Made by a program: the position numbers and the translations under genes
In this document: in pieces, positions 18,365 to 30,579 of the stretch
How the letters are laid out: each line of letters opens with the position of its first letter
Position numbering within the stretch: position 1 is the stretch's first letter
From: Thermoanaerobaculia bacterium
Lineage (GTDB): Bacteria > Acidobacteriota > Thermoanaerobaculia > Multivoradales > J023
Reading direction: 5' to 3'
Length of the DNA: 64,000 nucleotides
Assembly (NCBI GenBank): GCA_030431255.1
Contig: JAUIJL010000011.1
Span: 186,001 to 250,000, forward strand
Notes under the pieces: model-generated
What the model was told of the DNA's origin: nothing
Databases searched by the model: none
What the model saw: the letters and a program-made list of their open reading frames with translations, nothing else

Positions 18365-19337
18365 CCAGGAGACAATGCCTGTTCCTTCTGCAGAAGATAC
18401 ATTAAATGTCGCAATTGATCTAGGGGCAATTGAAGATGTCAGACCCCTAAGAATCTGGCACTTGTCAGACCCGCATTTTGCTTCAGACTCTATCAGCTCT
18501 GTCGAGAACTTAGTTTCATTTCTACCAGGTTTAAGAAGTCACGCCAACGAGACGTGGAATGCTGTTCCGAATCTTCCAACTGCCGAGAAAGATGCCGATC
18601 TCTTGATTGTGAGTGGCGACCTATCTGGATTCGGGACTGCTCGCTCTCTCCAATTCGCGAAGGATAGAATCAAAGAACTTGCGGGCTTGATAGGGTTGTC
18701 GGATGATCATGTCATAGTAGTTCCTGGAAATCATGACCGGTTTAGAGACCACTTTATTCCGCTCTGGAAATTTCGGGTTCCTGCCTTCGAGAAGATTTTC
18801 AGTGAGTATATGTCGCCTCGAGTCCTTTTGATCAGGAATCAGAGAGTGCTTGTTTACCCGTTTGATTCGACTGAAGTGGGGTTTCGGCTCTGGCCCTTTT
18901 TTTCTAGCACCGGTAAGATAACTGCTGATCAGTTTAACTGTTTTAATAAGTTTTTCGATCAGTCAGGTAGTGTGGATGTTTTCATCGCAGTGCTTCATCA
19001 CCACCCTCTGCCTGTTCCGAACATCAAGCTTGAAGGACTGACCGTGATGAAGAATGGCGGAGCGTTCATGAGGCACATGCAAGAAAGAGCCGCTGATCTT
19101 GTTCTTCATGGGCACATGCATCACTCGTATTCTTGCCGGATTTCATACAAAGAGGACGCTCAGGATACAGTCATAGCTGCCGCGGGAACAGCTTGCCAAG
19201 TAGGTTCGATGACTTGCAGTCTTTCAGTTCTTGATCTGACCCCAAAGCGAAGAACTTCTATTAGAGTCTATCGTCATTCTGAGACAGGGTTTTCTCTGGA
19301 CAAGAACGCAGCAAGATCTTTTCGTTTGGTTTGGTAG
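18351..19337 (+). CDS. Calcineurin-like metallophosphoesterase
   Basis: About 328 residues with the full set of binuclear-metal motifs: LSDPHF (D-x-H), VSGDLSGFG (GD), VPGNHDR (GNHD), a histidine in VLHHHPLP, and LHGHMHHS (GHxH). The family hydrolyses phosphodiesters or monoesters, including cyclic nucleotides and nucleic acids; the substrate here is unknown. There is no signal peptide. The start at 18351 is preferred over ATG 18348 and TTG 18330 because AGGA (18341-18344) lies six bases upstream. It is the last gene of the overlapping kinase/receiver/winged-helix operon, so it is the only obvious enzymatic effector of that pathway. Confidence 0.9.
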   Translation: MSRIDQETMPVPSAEDTLNVAIDLGAIEDVRPLRIWHLSDPHFASDSISSVENLVSFLPGLRSHANETWNAVPNLPTAEKDADLLIVSGDLSGFGTARSLQFAKDRIKELAGLIGLSDDHVIVVPGNHDRFRDHFIPLWKFRVPAFEKIFSEYMSPRVLLIRNQRVLVYPFDSTEVGFRLWPFFSSTGKITADQFNCFNKFFDQSGSVDVFIAVLHHHPLPVPNIKLEGLTVMKNGGAFMRHMQERAADLVLHGHMHHSYSCRISYKEDAQDTVIAAAGTACQVGSMTCSLSVLDLTPKRRTSIRVYRHSETGFSLDKNAARSFRLVW

Positions 19338-19754
19338 GTTAATGTTAAGAGTCTTCGCATCTTCTTCGGTGCTGGGAGGCGACGGGAAAGCGGGAAAGTT
19401 GTCCTGCCCCCCGACCCGGGTTGCTCACAGTTTCCACATGCCCCGATTTAGACCGGACGCCTCTTAATTTCGAGAGATACGGAACTAGCAAAGCCCGGCC
19501 GCTGAAATGAGCGAACCGGGCCTTTCGCGCCCCCGGAGCATGCTGTCGGACATATTGAAAGCGCTGAGTCCCCCAGGGAGCCGGCTCGTCGCCGTGTTTG
19601 GCGCCGCGACGGCTCCAGACCTCGCGCTTTGTCTTCAGAGCTCGATGATTGGGGCTTGGTGTTGTGAGGACGAAACGGCCTCGGCCGGTGGAAGTGAACC
19701 TAGGGAGGAAAGGTGCTCCTTCGAACGGTCGGAGGTCGCGACCGCCCGAATCGA
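19338..19754. other. Intergenic region separating the A+T-rich operon from the next gene
   Basis: About 415 bases with no convincing gene. GC content rises again within it, marking the right edge of the A+T-rich block. It contains one hairpin (listed separately). The open frames across it look like chance frames. Confidence 0.5.
19491..19525. terminator. Hairpin, possible terminator between convergent genes
   Basis: GCCCGG (19493-19498) pairs with CCGGGC (19516-19521), with an inner CGCT/AGCG helix. A short run CCTTT follows on the plus strand and CTTTG on the minus. The U-tract is weak. The genes on each side converge here. Confidence 0.5.
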
Positions 19755-20123
19755 TCACCAGTAGGGCTGAGTTTGGTAGTGGGAGTAGATTTGCTCGCCC
19801 CAGCTCCGATCGGCGAAAGCGGGCCAGTTGTCTTTGTCGAAACCCGGCGCATTCTCCAGGCGCTCCTTCTCGACGTTTAGGATGAAGCATTTATTCTCGG
19901 TATCGAGAGTCAGCGCTTCCCAAGGCACGGCAAATAGCTTGCCGCCCATTCCGAGGAAAGTTCCGAACGAGACGACCGCATAGCCGATTCGGTTGAATTC
20001 GGGATCGAGCATGATCTCATCGATCTTGCCGAGATCCTCACCGGAAAGATTGCGTACCGGGTTGCCGATCAGGCTTCCCGAGGAAAGGACGGGTGGGGTG
20101 GTGGTCGTCAGATCAGGGGTCAT
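19755..20123 (-). CDS. PRC-barrel domain protein
   Basis: A 122-residue protein. Residues about 15-85 form a PRC-barrel (GSLIGNPVRNLSGEDLGKI, then LDPEFNRIGYAVVSFG and LFAVPWEALTLD), a small beta-barrel found in stress and photosynthesis-associated proteins. The rest is a short tail with DRSWGEQIYSHY. The start at 20123 is chosen over an upstream in-frame ATG because AGGAGA lies five bases before it. It is the sole gene of its transcription unit. Function is uncertain beyond the fold; members are often stress-induced. Confidence 0.88.
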   Translation of the reverse strand: MTPDLTTTTPPVLSSGSLIGNPVRNLSGEDLGKIDEIMLDPEFNRIGYAVVSFGTFLGMGGKLFAVPWEALTLDTENKCFILNVEKERLENAPGFDKDNWPAFADRSWGEQIYSHYQTQPYW

Positions 20124-20314
20124 GTTTCTCCTTTGTAGGGGCTTCGGGGTTGATGGTGCTTGTACAAGTTGATCAGGTGCTCGCTTCGATTTGAGGCGAG
20201 AGCCGTGTGTTCTTTGGTTAAAGCAAGCGTTGTGCCGGCTCTCGGAAAACACCCTTTGCGTTGCGAGATGGCGCTCTTAGCGGTCCTTTCTCGCTGGGCC
20301 TGGTAAGCCCGTGG

Positions 20315-20345
20315 GTAGAAATTACAGTTGCGATGCAATTTCTAC
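20315..20345. repeat. Perfect 9-bp inverted repeat, possible operator
   Basis: GTAGAAATT (20315-20323) and AATTTCTAC (20337-20345) are exact inverted copies with a 13-base spacer, and TTGC/GCAA form a nested pair inside. It lies about 190 bases upstream of the PRC-barrel gene. There is no U-tract, so a protein-binding site is as likely as an RNA hairpin. Confidence 0.5.
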
Positions 20346-20405
20346 ACATCGAGCAATCTGTCGGTAGCTCCCTGCCTTCCCCTGCATTCCCTTGCCTTCG
20401 TCGAC

Positions 20406-20434
20406 AAAAAAACCGCCCGGAAGGTCCGGGCGGT
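20406..20434 (-). terminator. Rho-independent terminator of the M36-like protease gene
   Basis: On the minus strand a perfect 9-base stem (ACCGCCCGG / CCGGGCGGT, plus coordinates 20412-20420 and 20426-20434) with a 5-base loop is followed by a run of T. It lies 48 bases after the stop of the minus-strand gene ending at 20482. Confidence 0.92.
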
Positions 20435-20481
20435 GATGACGGCATCGAGTGCCGCGTATGTCGATCGAAACGATTTAGAGC

Positions 20482-24126
<3,645 letters not shown>

Positions 24127-24668
24127 GGAGGCTCCAATGCATCAAGACACGTGTCGGATACACCTTGTTCAACCCGCCTTTTCGGCGGCTCGAGCAAGGG
24201 ATCAACTCAAACTAAAACGTAATGAAAGATTAGACGAGGATTCGAGTATAAGCCTCTGAAGACAGGTGTCAACTCTTTCTAATTGATTTATTTGATATGA
24301 AATTTGATTAACCAAAGCTTCTCGATATTTTCGGGTTGTCATGGTCGAAGCGTCGAAAAACATTGATGTTGATTCTGTTGCCTTTATCATGCCGGCGAAG
24401 GTCGCGGCCCATGCAGCATGGCCAATTGGCACATCTTCCCTTTGACATTCTACAAGAGAGGCTCTACTCTTCTTGTAGAACGACATAGGGAAGGTCCACG
24501 ACCTCCTTCAAGATGAGGTGCTCGCGGGTCTAACTAGACGACCAAGACATGCAGCCGTCCGCCATCCGATGCACCGCCATCCGATGCACCGTCATCCGAT
24601 GCACATCATCCGATGCACTGTCATCCAATGCACTGTCATCCAATGTGCAGGGGCTGCGGGAGAGAAGA
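24127..24668. other. Intergenic with an A+T-rich block and tandem repeats
   Basis: About 540 bases between divergent genes. 24190-24480 is A+T-rich. A 94-residue minus-strand frame at 24202-24486 crosses it, but it lacks a ribosome binding site and recognisable features, so I do not call it. A tandem repeat array (24562-24650) abuts the serine hydrolase start. Promoters for both flanking genes must be here. Confidence 0.5.
24562..24650 (+). repeat. Six-unit tandem repeat, about 15 bp per unit
   Basis: Six copies of CATCCGATGCACCG-like units (units 1-2 identical; units 5-6 carry CATCCAATG; unit 4 is one base short) end 18 bases before the chosen ATG of the next gene. A frame through the array could extend that gene with repeated I-R-C-T residues, but the signal peptide and ribosome binding site support the later start. 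Confidence 0.85.
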
Positions 24669-26498
24669 ATGAAAGACCGCATGCTCGTAGCTCTCTGCTC
24701 GATCCTCTATTTCATCGCCGGGCTGGGCTGTGCCGAAGGGCAGGAAGTCGGCGATCCTTCGACGTCCTCGCCTCCGAGCTGGGAGGGGCTGTGGGTATCC
24801 GAGAAGAGCTTCGGTCCTCGTCTTCAGGGGCCGCTGACCTTACATCGGTCCGGCAACGGGTGGGTCGCCCGGATCCAGGGAGACACAGTAGCCGTGGATC
24901 GGACCGAGGCGCAGGACGGCTCGGTAAGTTGGTCGTTCGCCTTTTTCGACGACGGGCGATTCGTCGGCCGACAGGCGAAAGCCGGAGCCCCGATCGAGGG
25001 TCATTGGCTCCAGGCACCGGGCTTGATCGCGGGTTATCCGATCGCCACCCCGGTTCGATTGGAGCCCGCCGGCAGCCATGCCTTCGACGGCGAGATCGAC
25101 CCCCTTGCCCAGGAGGTCTCCCTCAACATCTCGCTGGTGGTCGACGAAGCCGCCTCCGAGCCACGGGCGGACGACAAGGGTGCGAGGCGGTACCTCACCT
25201 TCCTTCGGAATCCGCAACGCAACCTCGGGATCTTCTTGCCCATCGAGTCGGCCACGGTGGTCGGAGATGAGATCCGTTTCGCCGACGGTGACGGTGAGTT
25301 GATGGCGGTCGGTCGGAGCATCGAGCCCGGCGAGCGATTTACCCTCAAATTTCCCCGTTTCGGTGAGACCTTCGACTTCACCCGCCGCTCCCGGCAGGAC
25401 GCGCCCGGCTTCTACCCCAGACGTTCGCCGGAGAGCCCTTCCGCTTTGGTGCAACCCCCCGAGATCGAAGACGGCTGGAACACCGCCTTGCCCCGCGACA
25501 CCGGCCTGGATGAGCGACCTTTGACCGAGCTGGTGAGCTCGATCGCCGGCTTTGAGCCCACCGGGCTGCGCCAGCCCTACATCCACGGGTTGCTGATCGC
25601 CCATCAAGGCAAATTGGTGGTGGAGGAGTATTTTCACGGCTACCACCGAGGGCTGACCCACGACTCCCGCTCGGCCGGCAAGAGCCTGACCTCGATCTTG
25701 CTCGGTATCGCCATCCGCAAAGGAGCTCTGCCCGGGCTCGATCAACCGGTCTATTCGCTGTTCGGAGGGGTGGAGGCCTTCGCCCATCCCGACCCCCGCA
25801 AGCACGAGATGACCGTCCGTCACCTGATCACCATGTCGTCGGGATTCGACTGCGACGACGGCAACTACGATTCCCCGGGCAACGAGGACACGATGCAAAA
25901 CCAGGACGAGCAGCCCGATTGGTACCGCTATACCCTCGACCTGCCGATGGTCCGGGAGCCGGGTGAGGCGGGGGTCTACTGCACGGCGGGAATCCACCTG
26001 ATCGGCGGCGTGCTGCGGGAAGCGACCGGCATCAGCCTGCCGCGATTCTTCCAGGAGGAGCTGGCGGCACCGTTGGGCATCTCCTACTACCAAATGAACC
26101 TCTCTCCGATGTATCGCGGGTATATGGGAGGCGGCATTCGCCTGCGTCCGAGGGATTTTTTGAAGCTGGGCCAGCTCTATCTCGACGGTGGCGTCTGGCA
26201 GGGTCGACGGATCGTTTCCGAAGACTGGGTGCGAGAGTCGGCCGCGCCCCACGCTTCGATCAACGAAAGCAATGACTACGGCTTCGCTTGGTGGCGCAAG
26301 AGCTATGAGGTTGGTGAACGGACGGTAGAAACCTTCTACGCCAGCGGCAACGGCGGCCAGCTGCTCTTCGTGGTGCCCGAGCTCGATTTGGTGGTTTGGA
26401 TCCAGGCCGGCAACTACAGCGACGGTCGCACCCGCAACGCCTTCCGCGACCGATTCATGGGGGAGTTGATACTGCCCGCGACAATGAAAGGTGAGTAG
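24669..26498 (+). CDS. Exported serine hydrolase of the beta-lactamase/class C family
   Basis: A 609-residue protein starting MKDRMLVALCSILYFIAGLGC, a signal peptide that may be lipoprotein-like, although the box before C (GLG) is not canonical. Residues about 30-265 form a beta-rich N-terminal domain of unknown family. The C-terminal half is a penicillin-binding/beta-lactamase fold with S-x-x-K motif SAGK (in SAGKSLTS), Y-x-A-type motif YCTAG and a late G-x-G (ASGNGGQ). Members include esterases, D-aminopeptidases and beta-lactamase-like enzymes; a resistance role is not implied. GGGAGAGAAG upstream of 24669 supports the start. It stands alone, with VapBC convergent downstream. Confidence 0.9.
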   Translation: MKDRMLVALCSILYFIAGLGCAEGQEVGDPSTSSPPSWEGLWVSEKSFGPRLQGPLTLHRSGNGWVARIQGDTVAVDRTEAQDGSVSWSFAFFDDGRFVGRQAKAGAPIEGHWLQAPGLIAGYPIATPVRLEPAGSHAFDGEIDPLAQEVSLNISLVVDEAASEPRADDKGARRYLTFLRNPQRNLGIFLPIESATVVGDEIRFADGDGELMAVGRSIEPGERFTLKFPRFGETFDFTRRSRQDAPGFYPRRSPESPSALVQPPEIEDGWNTALPRDTGLDERPLTELVSSIAGFEPTGLRQPYIHGLLIAHQGKLVVEEYFHGYHRGLTHDSRSAGKSLTSILLGIAIRKGALPGLDQPVYSLFGGVEAFAHPDPRKHEMTVRHLITMSSGFDCDDGNYDSPGNEDTMQNQDEQPDWYRYTLDLPMVREPGEAGVYCTAGIHLIGGVLREATGISLPRFFQEELAAPLGISYYQMNLSPMYRGYMGGGIRLRPRDFLKLGQLYLDGGVWQGRRIVSEDWVRESAAPHASINESNDYGFAWWRKSYEVGERTVETFYASGNGGQLLFVVPELDLVVWIQAGNYSDGRTRNAFRDRFMGELILPATMKGE

Positions 26499-26595
26499 GC
26501 TTACATAAGTAGAAGAATGGGCCGGCAAACGAGGAACAGATCCCTCAGGATCCCCACCCGGGCCGAGTCCGGCGGACGAGCTAAGATGTCGGGCG

Positions 26596-27057
26596 TCAGA
26601 AATCGAAAACCAGACCCGGTGGATCGGGCGGCGCTGCGACGAGGGGACTCTCTTTCACTGCGAGGCGACGGAAGTCTTTGATGTTAAAAGTCAACAACAG
26701 ATCTGCCTCGATTTTCTCCGCCACCACGAGATGGAGGGCGTCAAACACAGCACCTGATGTGACTTCTGCCGCACAGCATCGAAGCAATGCTGCCTCATAG
26801 ACGTCAGCGGCCATGTCGATCTGGGTAAAGAAAGGGGAAAGCATGGTAAGGGCCTCCCTTGCTTCTCCTCCCGAAAGAGCCAATGGCTCTGGAAGCCTTG
26901 TGAGAACGGACCATGTCTCAGCCGCAGCGTGCCAGCTCATGGCCCCTTCGTGGGTACCATCCGCCACGGCCTTCAACCAGATTCTTGCCCGAGTATGATG
27001 GGGGTGCGCTTCCACGATTCCCGCCACCAAGACCGAAGTATCGAAGACAATTCTCAC
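26596..27057 (-). CDS. vapC: VapC-type PIN-domain toxin ribonuclease
   Basis: A 153-residue PIN domain. The acidic metal-binding residues are visible: D in VFDTSVL near the start, E in AAETWSV, D in VFDALHL and the final LTFNIKDF segment. Such proteins cut RNA, often tRNA or rRNA, when released from their antitoxin. It begins with GTG and overlaps the upstream AbrB-type gene by four bases (GTGA), the standard toxin-antitoxin order with antitoxin first. Confidence 0.9.
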   Translation of the reverse strand: MRIVFDTSVLVAGIVEAHPHHTRARIWLKAVADGTHEGAMSWHAAAETWSVLTRLPEPLALSGGEAREALTMLSPFFTQIDMAADVYEAALLRCCAAEVTSGAVFDALHLVVAEKIEADLLLTFNIKDFRRLAVKESPLVAAPPDPPGLVFDF

Positions 27058-27320
27058 TCGGCGAGCTCATGCAGACGGGCGAGACGGTCCTCCCGGAGCT
27101 CACGGTGATCAGGAACCGAGCCTTTATGAAGGGAACCACGAACTAGCGGAAGACCATCACTTTCCACCAAGCCGGCGGGCTCTGTGACCGGCTCAAGGAC
27201 GATGCGATCCCCTTCTTCGGCCCAGCGCAGGCGACTTCCGTCCTGCAGATGGTGCCGGGCTCGGAGCTGTTCAGGGAGCGAAAGGCGACCTTTGGAATCG
27301 AGAGTGAGTACCTGGCTCAT
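27054..27320 (-). CDS. vapB: AbrB/SpoVT-family antitoxin
   Basis: An 88-residue protein with an N-terminal swapped-hairpin AbrB domain (VLTLDSKGRLSLPEQLRARH ... GDRIVLEP) and an acidic/basic C-terminal tail that would wrap the toxin. It is expected to bind its own promoter and neutralise the VapC toxin encoded immediately downstream with a four-base overlap. No strong ribosome binding site is visible before the ATG. Confidence 0.9.
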   Translation of the reverse strand: MSQVLTLDSKGRLSLPEQLRARHHLQDGSRLRWAEEGDRIVLEPVTEPAGLVESDGLPLVRGSLHKGSVPDHRELREDRLARLHELAE

Positions 27321-27565
27321 GCAACCATGGTATCACTGGGCGATACTACCCGATATGTGAGATACCGCCATTCGAGGATCGACGAAGAGCCCGGTTCTTG
27401 GTGGGACGTTGCGATAGATGGACCCGCTTCGCTTTTTGGCACACCGAGCTTTACCTCCTTCCGTAGGAACACCGTGCGAGATGCCTGCCCTCAAGCAAGT
27501 CACGTTGTTAGAGTTGCGACAGAGGACCGTTCTCCCGTGCAAAAGCCACAGCTAAGGAGTCCCCC

Positions 27566-28345
27566 ATGCGCCCACCCATCAACGTGCTTCTTTTTGCCGT
27601 GCTGCTGATCGTCTCGGCCCAACCTCTTTCAGCGAGCGACGGCAGCCGTCTCGAACGCTGGCGGTCCGAGATTCAAGAGATCGACACCAAGTTGCGCAAG
27701 GGAAACGAGCGCAGCGCTAAACGGGCCGGCAAGGCGGCGGAGAAGCTTTGGGTCGAGGTGCGTCGGCGCGGCTGGCATGAGCCCACCCTCAATGAGATCC
27801 TCGGCGAGCTCACCGCCCAGATGGCGATTGCTCAGCTCAACCAAGGTTTGGATCAGCACCGGGCGGTCTGGCTGTTCCACAGCGCGCTTCTGTTGGACCG
27901 ATCGGTCGCCGATCGAGATTGGGGAGCCTATGGTCGTGCGGGGAAGATCTTGGCCGAGGTTGAGCTGCGCGTCCTGCGCACCTCGCCGCGCGGTATGCGT
28001 GCCGTTGAGCCTCCCTTTCCCGTAGGGCGCTTCAAAAGGCCGACTTTGGCTAAAGCCGAGCGGCCGGTGGAGGTGCCGATGAATCGCAACGCCCGCCTGG
28101 AAAGACGTCTGGAGCGCCCGACGATCGAGGTGGTCGTGCGCCGCGACGGTAGCGTGTCTCATCCGGTGATCGCCATCGGCCATACGGCCAAGCCCACCGT
28201 GATTCTCGCGGCCCTCGACATGGTTTGGGCGATGGCACCCTATGCTCCCGGGCAGTTGGACGGTGAGCCGGTCGATGTGGTGTACGAGATCTCCGTCGAA
28301 GCCTTCAAATCCAATCGCTGGCACAAGATGGTCGACTACTACTGA
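27566..28345 (+). CDS. Exported protein with TonB-C-like domain
   Basis: A 259-residue protein with a signal peptide (MRPPINVLLFAVLLIVSAQPLSA). The middle is helical. The C-terminal 80 residues (IEVVVRRDGSVSHPVIAIG ... ALDMVWAMAPYAPGQLDGEPVDVVYEI) match the TonB C-terminal/energy-transducer fold. It lacks the N-terminal membrane anchor and long Pro-rich spacer of true TonB, so it is more likely a periplasmic TonB-C domain protein of unknown role. AAGGAG lies five bases before the ATG. It converges on the M4 protease gene with a shared terminator between them. Confidence 0.8.
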   Translation: MRPPINVLLFAVLLIVSAQPLSASDGSRLERWRSEIQEIDTKLRKGNERSAKRAGKAAEKLWVEVRRRGWHEPTLNEILGELTAQMAIAQLNQGLDQHRAVWLFHSALLLDRSVADRDWGAYGRAGKILAEVELRVLRTSPRGMRAVEPPFPVGRFKRPTLAKAERPVEVPMNRNARLERRLERPTIEVVVRRDGSVSHPVIAIGHTAKPTVILAALDMVWAMAPYAPGQLDGEPVDVVYEISVEAFKSNRWHKMVDYY

Positions 28346-28376
28346 CTGCGAAGCGAATCTTTCTCGATATACAAAA

Positions 28377-28400
28377 GGCCCGCTGCTGAAGCAGCGGGCC
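28377..28400. terminator. Bidirectional rho-independent terminator
   Basis: A 10-base perfect stem GGCCCGCTGC / GCAGCGGGCC with loop TGAA lies between two convergent genes. AAAA precedes it on the plus strand (TTTT after it on the minus), so it best serves the minus-strand M4 protease gene but can stop both. Confidence 0.85.
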
Positions 28401-28439
28401 TCGATCTCTCCGAAGAGAGGTCATCCAAGACGCAGGGTC

Positions 28440-30314
28440 TTAGAGGCAGACGCGGCTGGAGGGCTTACCACCCGAGCAGCCGTTGCAGCAGTTGCCGCAG
28501 GGCGAGCCGGCGGGATCGCAGCTACCGTTGCCACCGCTGACCGTGCAGGTCAGGGACAGGTTGCTGAAGCCGGAGTAGGCTTGGACCGCGGCCCAGAGGG
28601 TGTCGTTGCCGGAAGCGGCGCCGGTGGTGCAGCTCTCGTTGGAGTTCGCGCTGTAGCTGCCGCACTCGTTGTTGTTGCTGTTCGGGTTGGTCTCAGCGGC
28701 CTGGCCGAAGCGCAGGTAGAGGTCGGCGTCACCGTTGTTGCAGCTGGTGGAGCAGGTCACGGAGTCACCGGCGACGATGCCGTTGAGGAAGTAGTCCTGG
28801 GTCACACCGGTGTCGAGGGACACACCGTTCACGGCCTGACCGTCGAAGATCTCGATGGGTTCCGGCGGCGGCGGCGGCGGATCGTTCGGCACCTCGACAG
28901 CGTCCCAAGCGGCGTGCACGGCAGCGGCGTGGGCGCCACCGAAGACGTCGGCGGTGCAGTAGCGAGCCGCGGCGAAGTTCGAGCCGGAGGTCAAGCAAGC
29001 GACGTTGGCGTTGTAGAAGATCTGAGCGGCGGCGGCGAAGCCGATACCGTTCGTGGGCCCTGGGTTGTTGGCGCAGGAACCGTTGGAATCCGGGTGGTTG
29101 CCACCCTCGACCAGCAGCACGAAGGCCAGGTTGGCGATACCGGAGTTCCAGTGCACGCCACCGTTGTCGGAGGTGCCGGTGTAGCGGTCCGGGTAGCAGT
29201 CGTAATCACCGACGGAGGACGGGAACGCCATGTCGCGCAGACCGTCGCCCGGGATGGCCGGGGTGTAGATGTCCTCGCCGAGCAGCCAGATGTCGGCGCC
29301 GGTGGCACCTTCTTGGCGATCGACCAAGGCACCGAAGATGTCGGACCAGGCTTCGTTCAGGGCGCCGGACTCGTTCTGGTAAATGAGGCCGGAGGAACGC
29401 TCGGTCACACCGTGGGTCAGCTCGTGGGCGACCACGTCGGCGTCTTGGGAGAGCGGCACGAAGGTGGTGCCGTCGCCGTCACCGTAGGTCATCTGGGTGC
29501 CGTCCCAGAACGCGTTGTTGTAGTTGCGGTCGTAGTGCACGCGGGAGATCAGGGTCATGCCGGCGTCGTCGATGGAATCGCGACCGTGCTCGTTCCAGTA
29601 GTAGTCGTAGGTGGCGATGGCGTAGTTGTGGGCCGAGTCGATGGCCAGGTCGCCGGTGTTGATGGCGTTGCTGGAGGTGGAAACCGTGCTGCAGTTCTTG
29701 GTCTTCTGGTTGCAGTCTTGGGTCTCGAGGGAGCGGGCGTAGTGGAATTGCGGGTGACGGGCGGCGACTTTGCCGGTGAGGGCGTCCATGAAGACGATAT
29801 CCCGTTGCGGACCCTGGGCGTCGACGTATTCGACGGTGGTGCGCCAGGAGAGGATCGGGTTGCCGGCACGCAGCACGTAAACGAGGTCATAGGAGCCGAC
29901 GCGTTGGCGGTTGGCTTTGCCCAGAGCGGAGAAGGCGGCTTCAGGAGCGACCTTCGGCGAGATGGCAGCCCGGGCGCCCTTGGCGAAGTCGCCGTTGAGG
30001 CCGTAGATGGCGCCGTCGGCGTGGACGTGCATGACCATGTCACCGCCGACCACCTCGAGACCGTTGAGCTTCTGCTGGAAGCGCACATGCATGCCGCCGA
30101 GCTCGTCGGTAACGAGCTGGGTGACGACCATCTCTTCGGTGCCGTCGGCGCCCAAGCGCTCCATCATGATGCCCTGGATGGCCATCTGGGCGGAGCCTTG
30201 AAGGTTGCCCTTGGCCATGCTGAGGTAGCCGAGCTCACCGGAGAGCTGGCCACCCATCGCGAGCGCGGGCAGGAAGGCGATGATAAGAAGGACAATTGAC
30301 GAGCGTCTTAGCAT
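28440..30314 (-). CDS. Secreted thermolysin-like (M4) metalloprotease with PPC domain
   Basis: A 624-residue exported protease. A signal peptide (MLRRSSIVLLIIAFLPALAMG) precedes an FTP/PepSY propeptide (about 25-200). The M4 catalytic domain carries HELTH (about 297-301) and the third ligand in GALNEAWSDIFG, plus the C-terminal catalytic His region (DNGGVHWNSGIAN). A PPC domain (about 505-600; DYFLNGIVAGDSV ... ADLYLRFG) and a Cys-rich tail (CGNCCNGCSGG) follow. The propeptide is removed on maturation; the PPC domain is usually trimmed or aids secretion. It is one of several extracellular proteases in this window, indicating a proteolytic or scavenging life style. Confidence 0.96.
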   Translation of the reverse strand: MLRRSSIVLLIIAFLPALAMGGQLSGELGYLSMAKGNLQGSAQMAIQGIMMERLGADGTEEMVVTQLVTDELGGMHVRFQQKLNGLEVVGGDMVMHVHADGAIYGLNGDFAKGARAAISPKVAPEAAFSALGKANRQRVGSYDLVYVLRAGNPILSWRTTVEYVDAQGPQRDIVFMDALTGKVAARHPQFHYARSLETQDCNQKTKNCSTVSTSSNAINTGDLAIDSAHNYAIATYDYYWNEHGRDSIDDAGMTLISRVHYDRNYNNAFWDGTQMTYGDGDGTTFVPLSQDADVVAHELTHGVTERSSGLIYQNESGALNEAWSDIFGALVDRQEGATGADIWLLGEDIYTPAIPGDGLRDMAFPSSVGDYDCYPDRYTGTSDNGGVHWNSGIANLAFVLLVEGGNHPDSNGSCANNPGPTNGIGFAAAAQIFYNANVACLTSGSNFAAARYCTADVFGGAHAAAVHAAWDAVEVPNDPPPPPPEPIEIFDGQAVNGVSLDTGVTQDYFLNGIVAGDSVTCSTSCNNGDADLYLRFGQAAETNPNSNNNECGSYSANSNESCTTGAASGNDTLWAAVQAYSGFSNLSLTCTVSGGNGSCDPAGSPCGNCCNGCSGGKPSSRVCL

Positions 30315-30579
30315 AACGTGCGACCTTTCAAGAAGTCCTGCGCAGGCTGCGATTGCGACTTGGCCTGCATTGTGAAGGAAGCGAGTGCTTCCGATGTCAT
30401 TTGCTCAATAGAGTGAGGGGGCGGTGGAAGAAATATAGGCGGAGGAGAAAAAACGGTAAAAAAGTTCGAATTTTTTTGAGCTCAGCCCCTACGAGGCGTG
30501 ACCAGAGCCGGTCGGCGGCTTCGAATCTGATGCTGGTGCCTTGTGCTATTCTCTGCATTCACAAGACTTCGAGGTGATC

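Larger units (their letters stand above)
20124..20481. other. Intergenic between the PRC-barrel gene and the M36-like protease gene
   Basis: About 360 bases, no gene. It holds an inverted repeat (20315-20345) and the terminator of the minus-strand protease gene (20406-20434), listed separately. The promoter of the PRC-barrel gene should lie here but is not evident. Confidence 0.5.

Noticed and set aside
19345-19890. 181-residue minus-strand frame after the phosphoesterase gene
   Set aside because: It overlaps the real PRC-barrel gene in another frame and reads Arg/Pro-rich like a shadow frame.
24202-24486. 94-residue minus-strand frame in the A+T-rich spacer
   Set aside because: No ribosome binding site, no recognisable domain, and its composition follows the spacer rather than a gene; kept only as a note in the intergenic entry.
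24562-24650. CRISPR array
   Set aside because: Units are 15 bp in direct tandem without spacers and there are no cas genes.
24669-26498. Beta-lactamase conferring resistance
   Set aside because: The S-x-x-K fold is shared by many esterases and peptidases; the large N-terminal domain and context give no support for antibiotic hydrolysis.
27566-28345. Genuine TonB energy transducer
   Set aside because: It has a signal peptide instead of a retained N-terminal anchor and lacks the long Pro-rich spacer and ExbB/ExbD neighbours.
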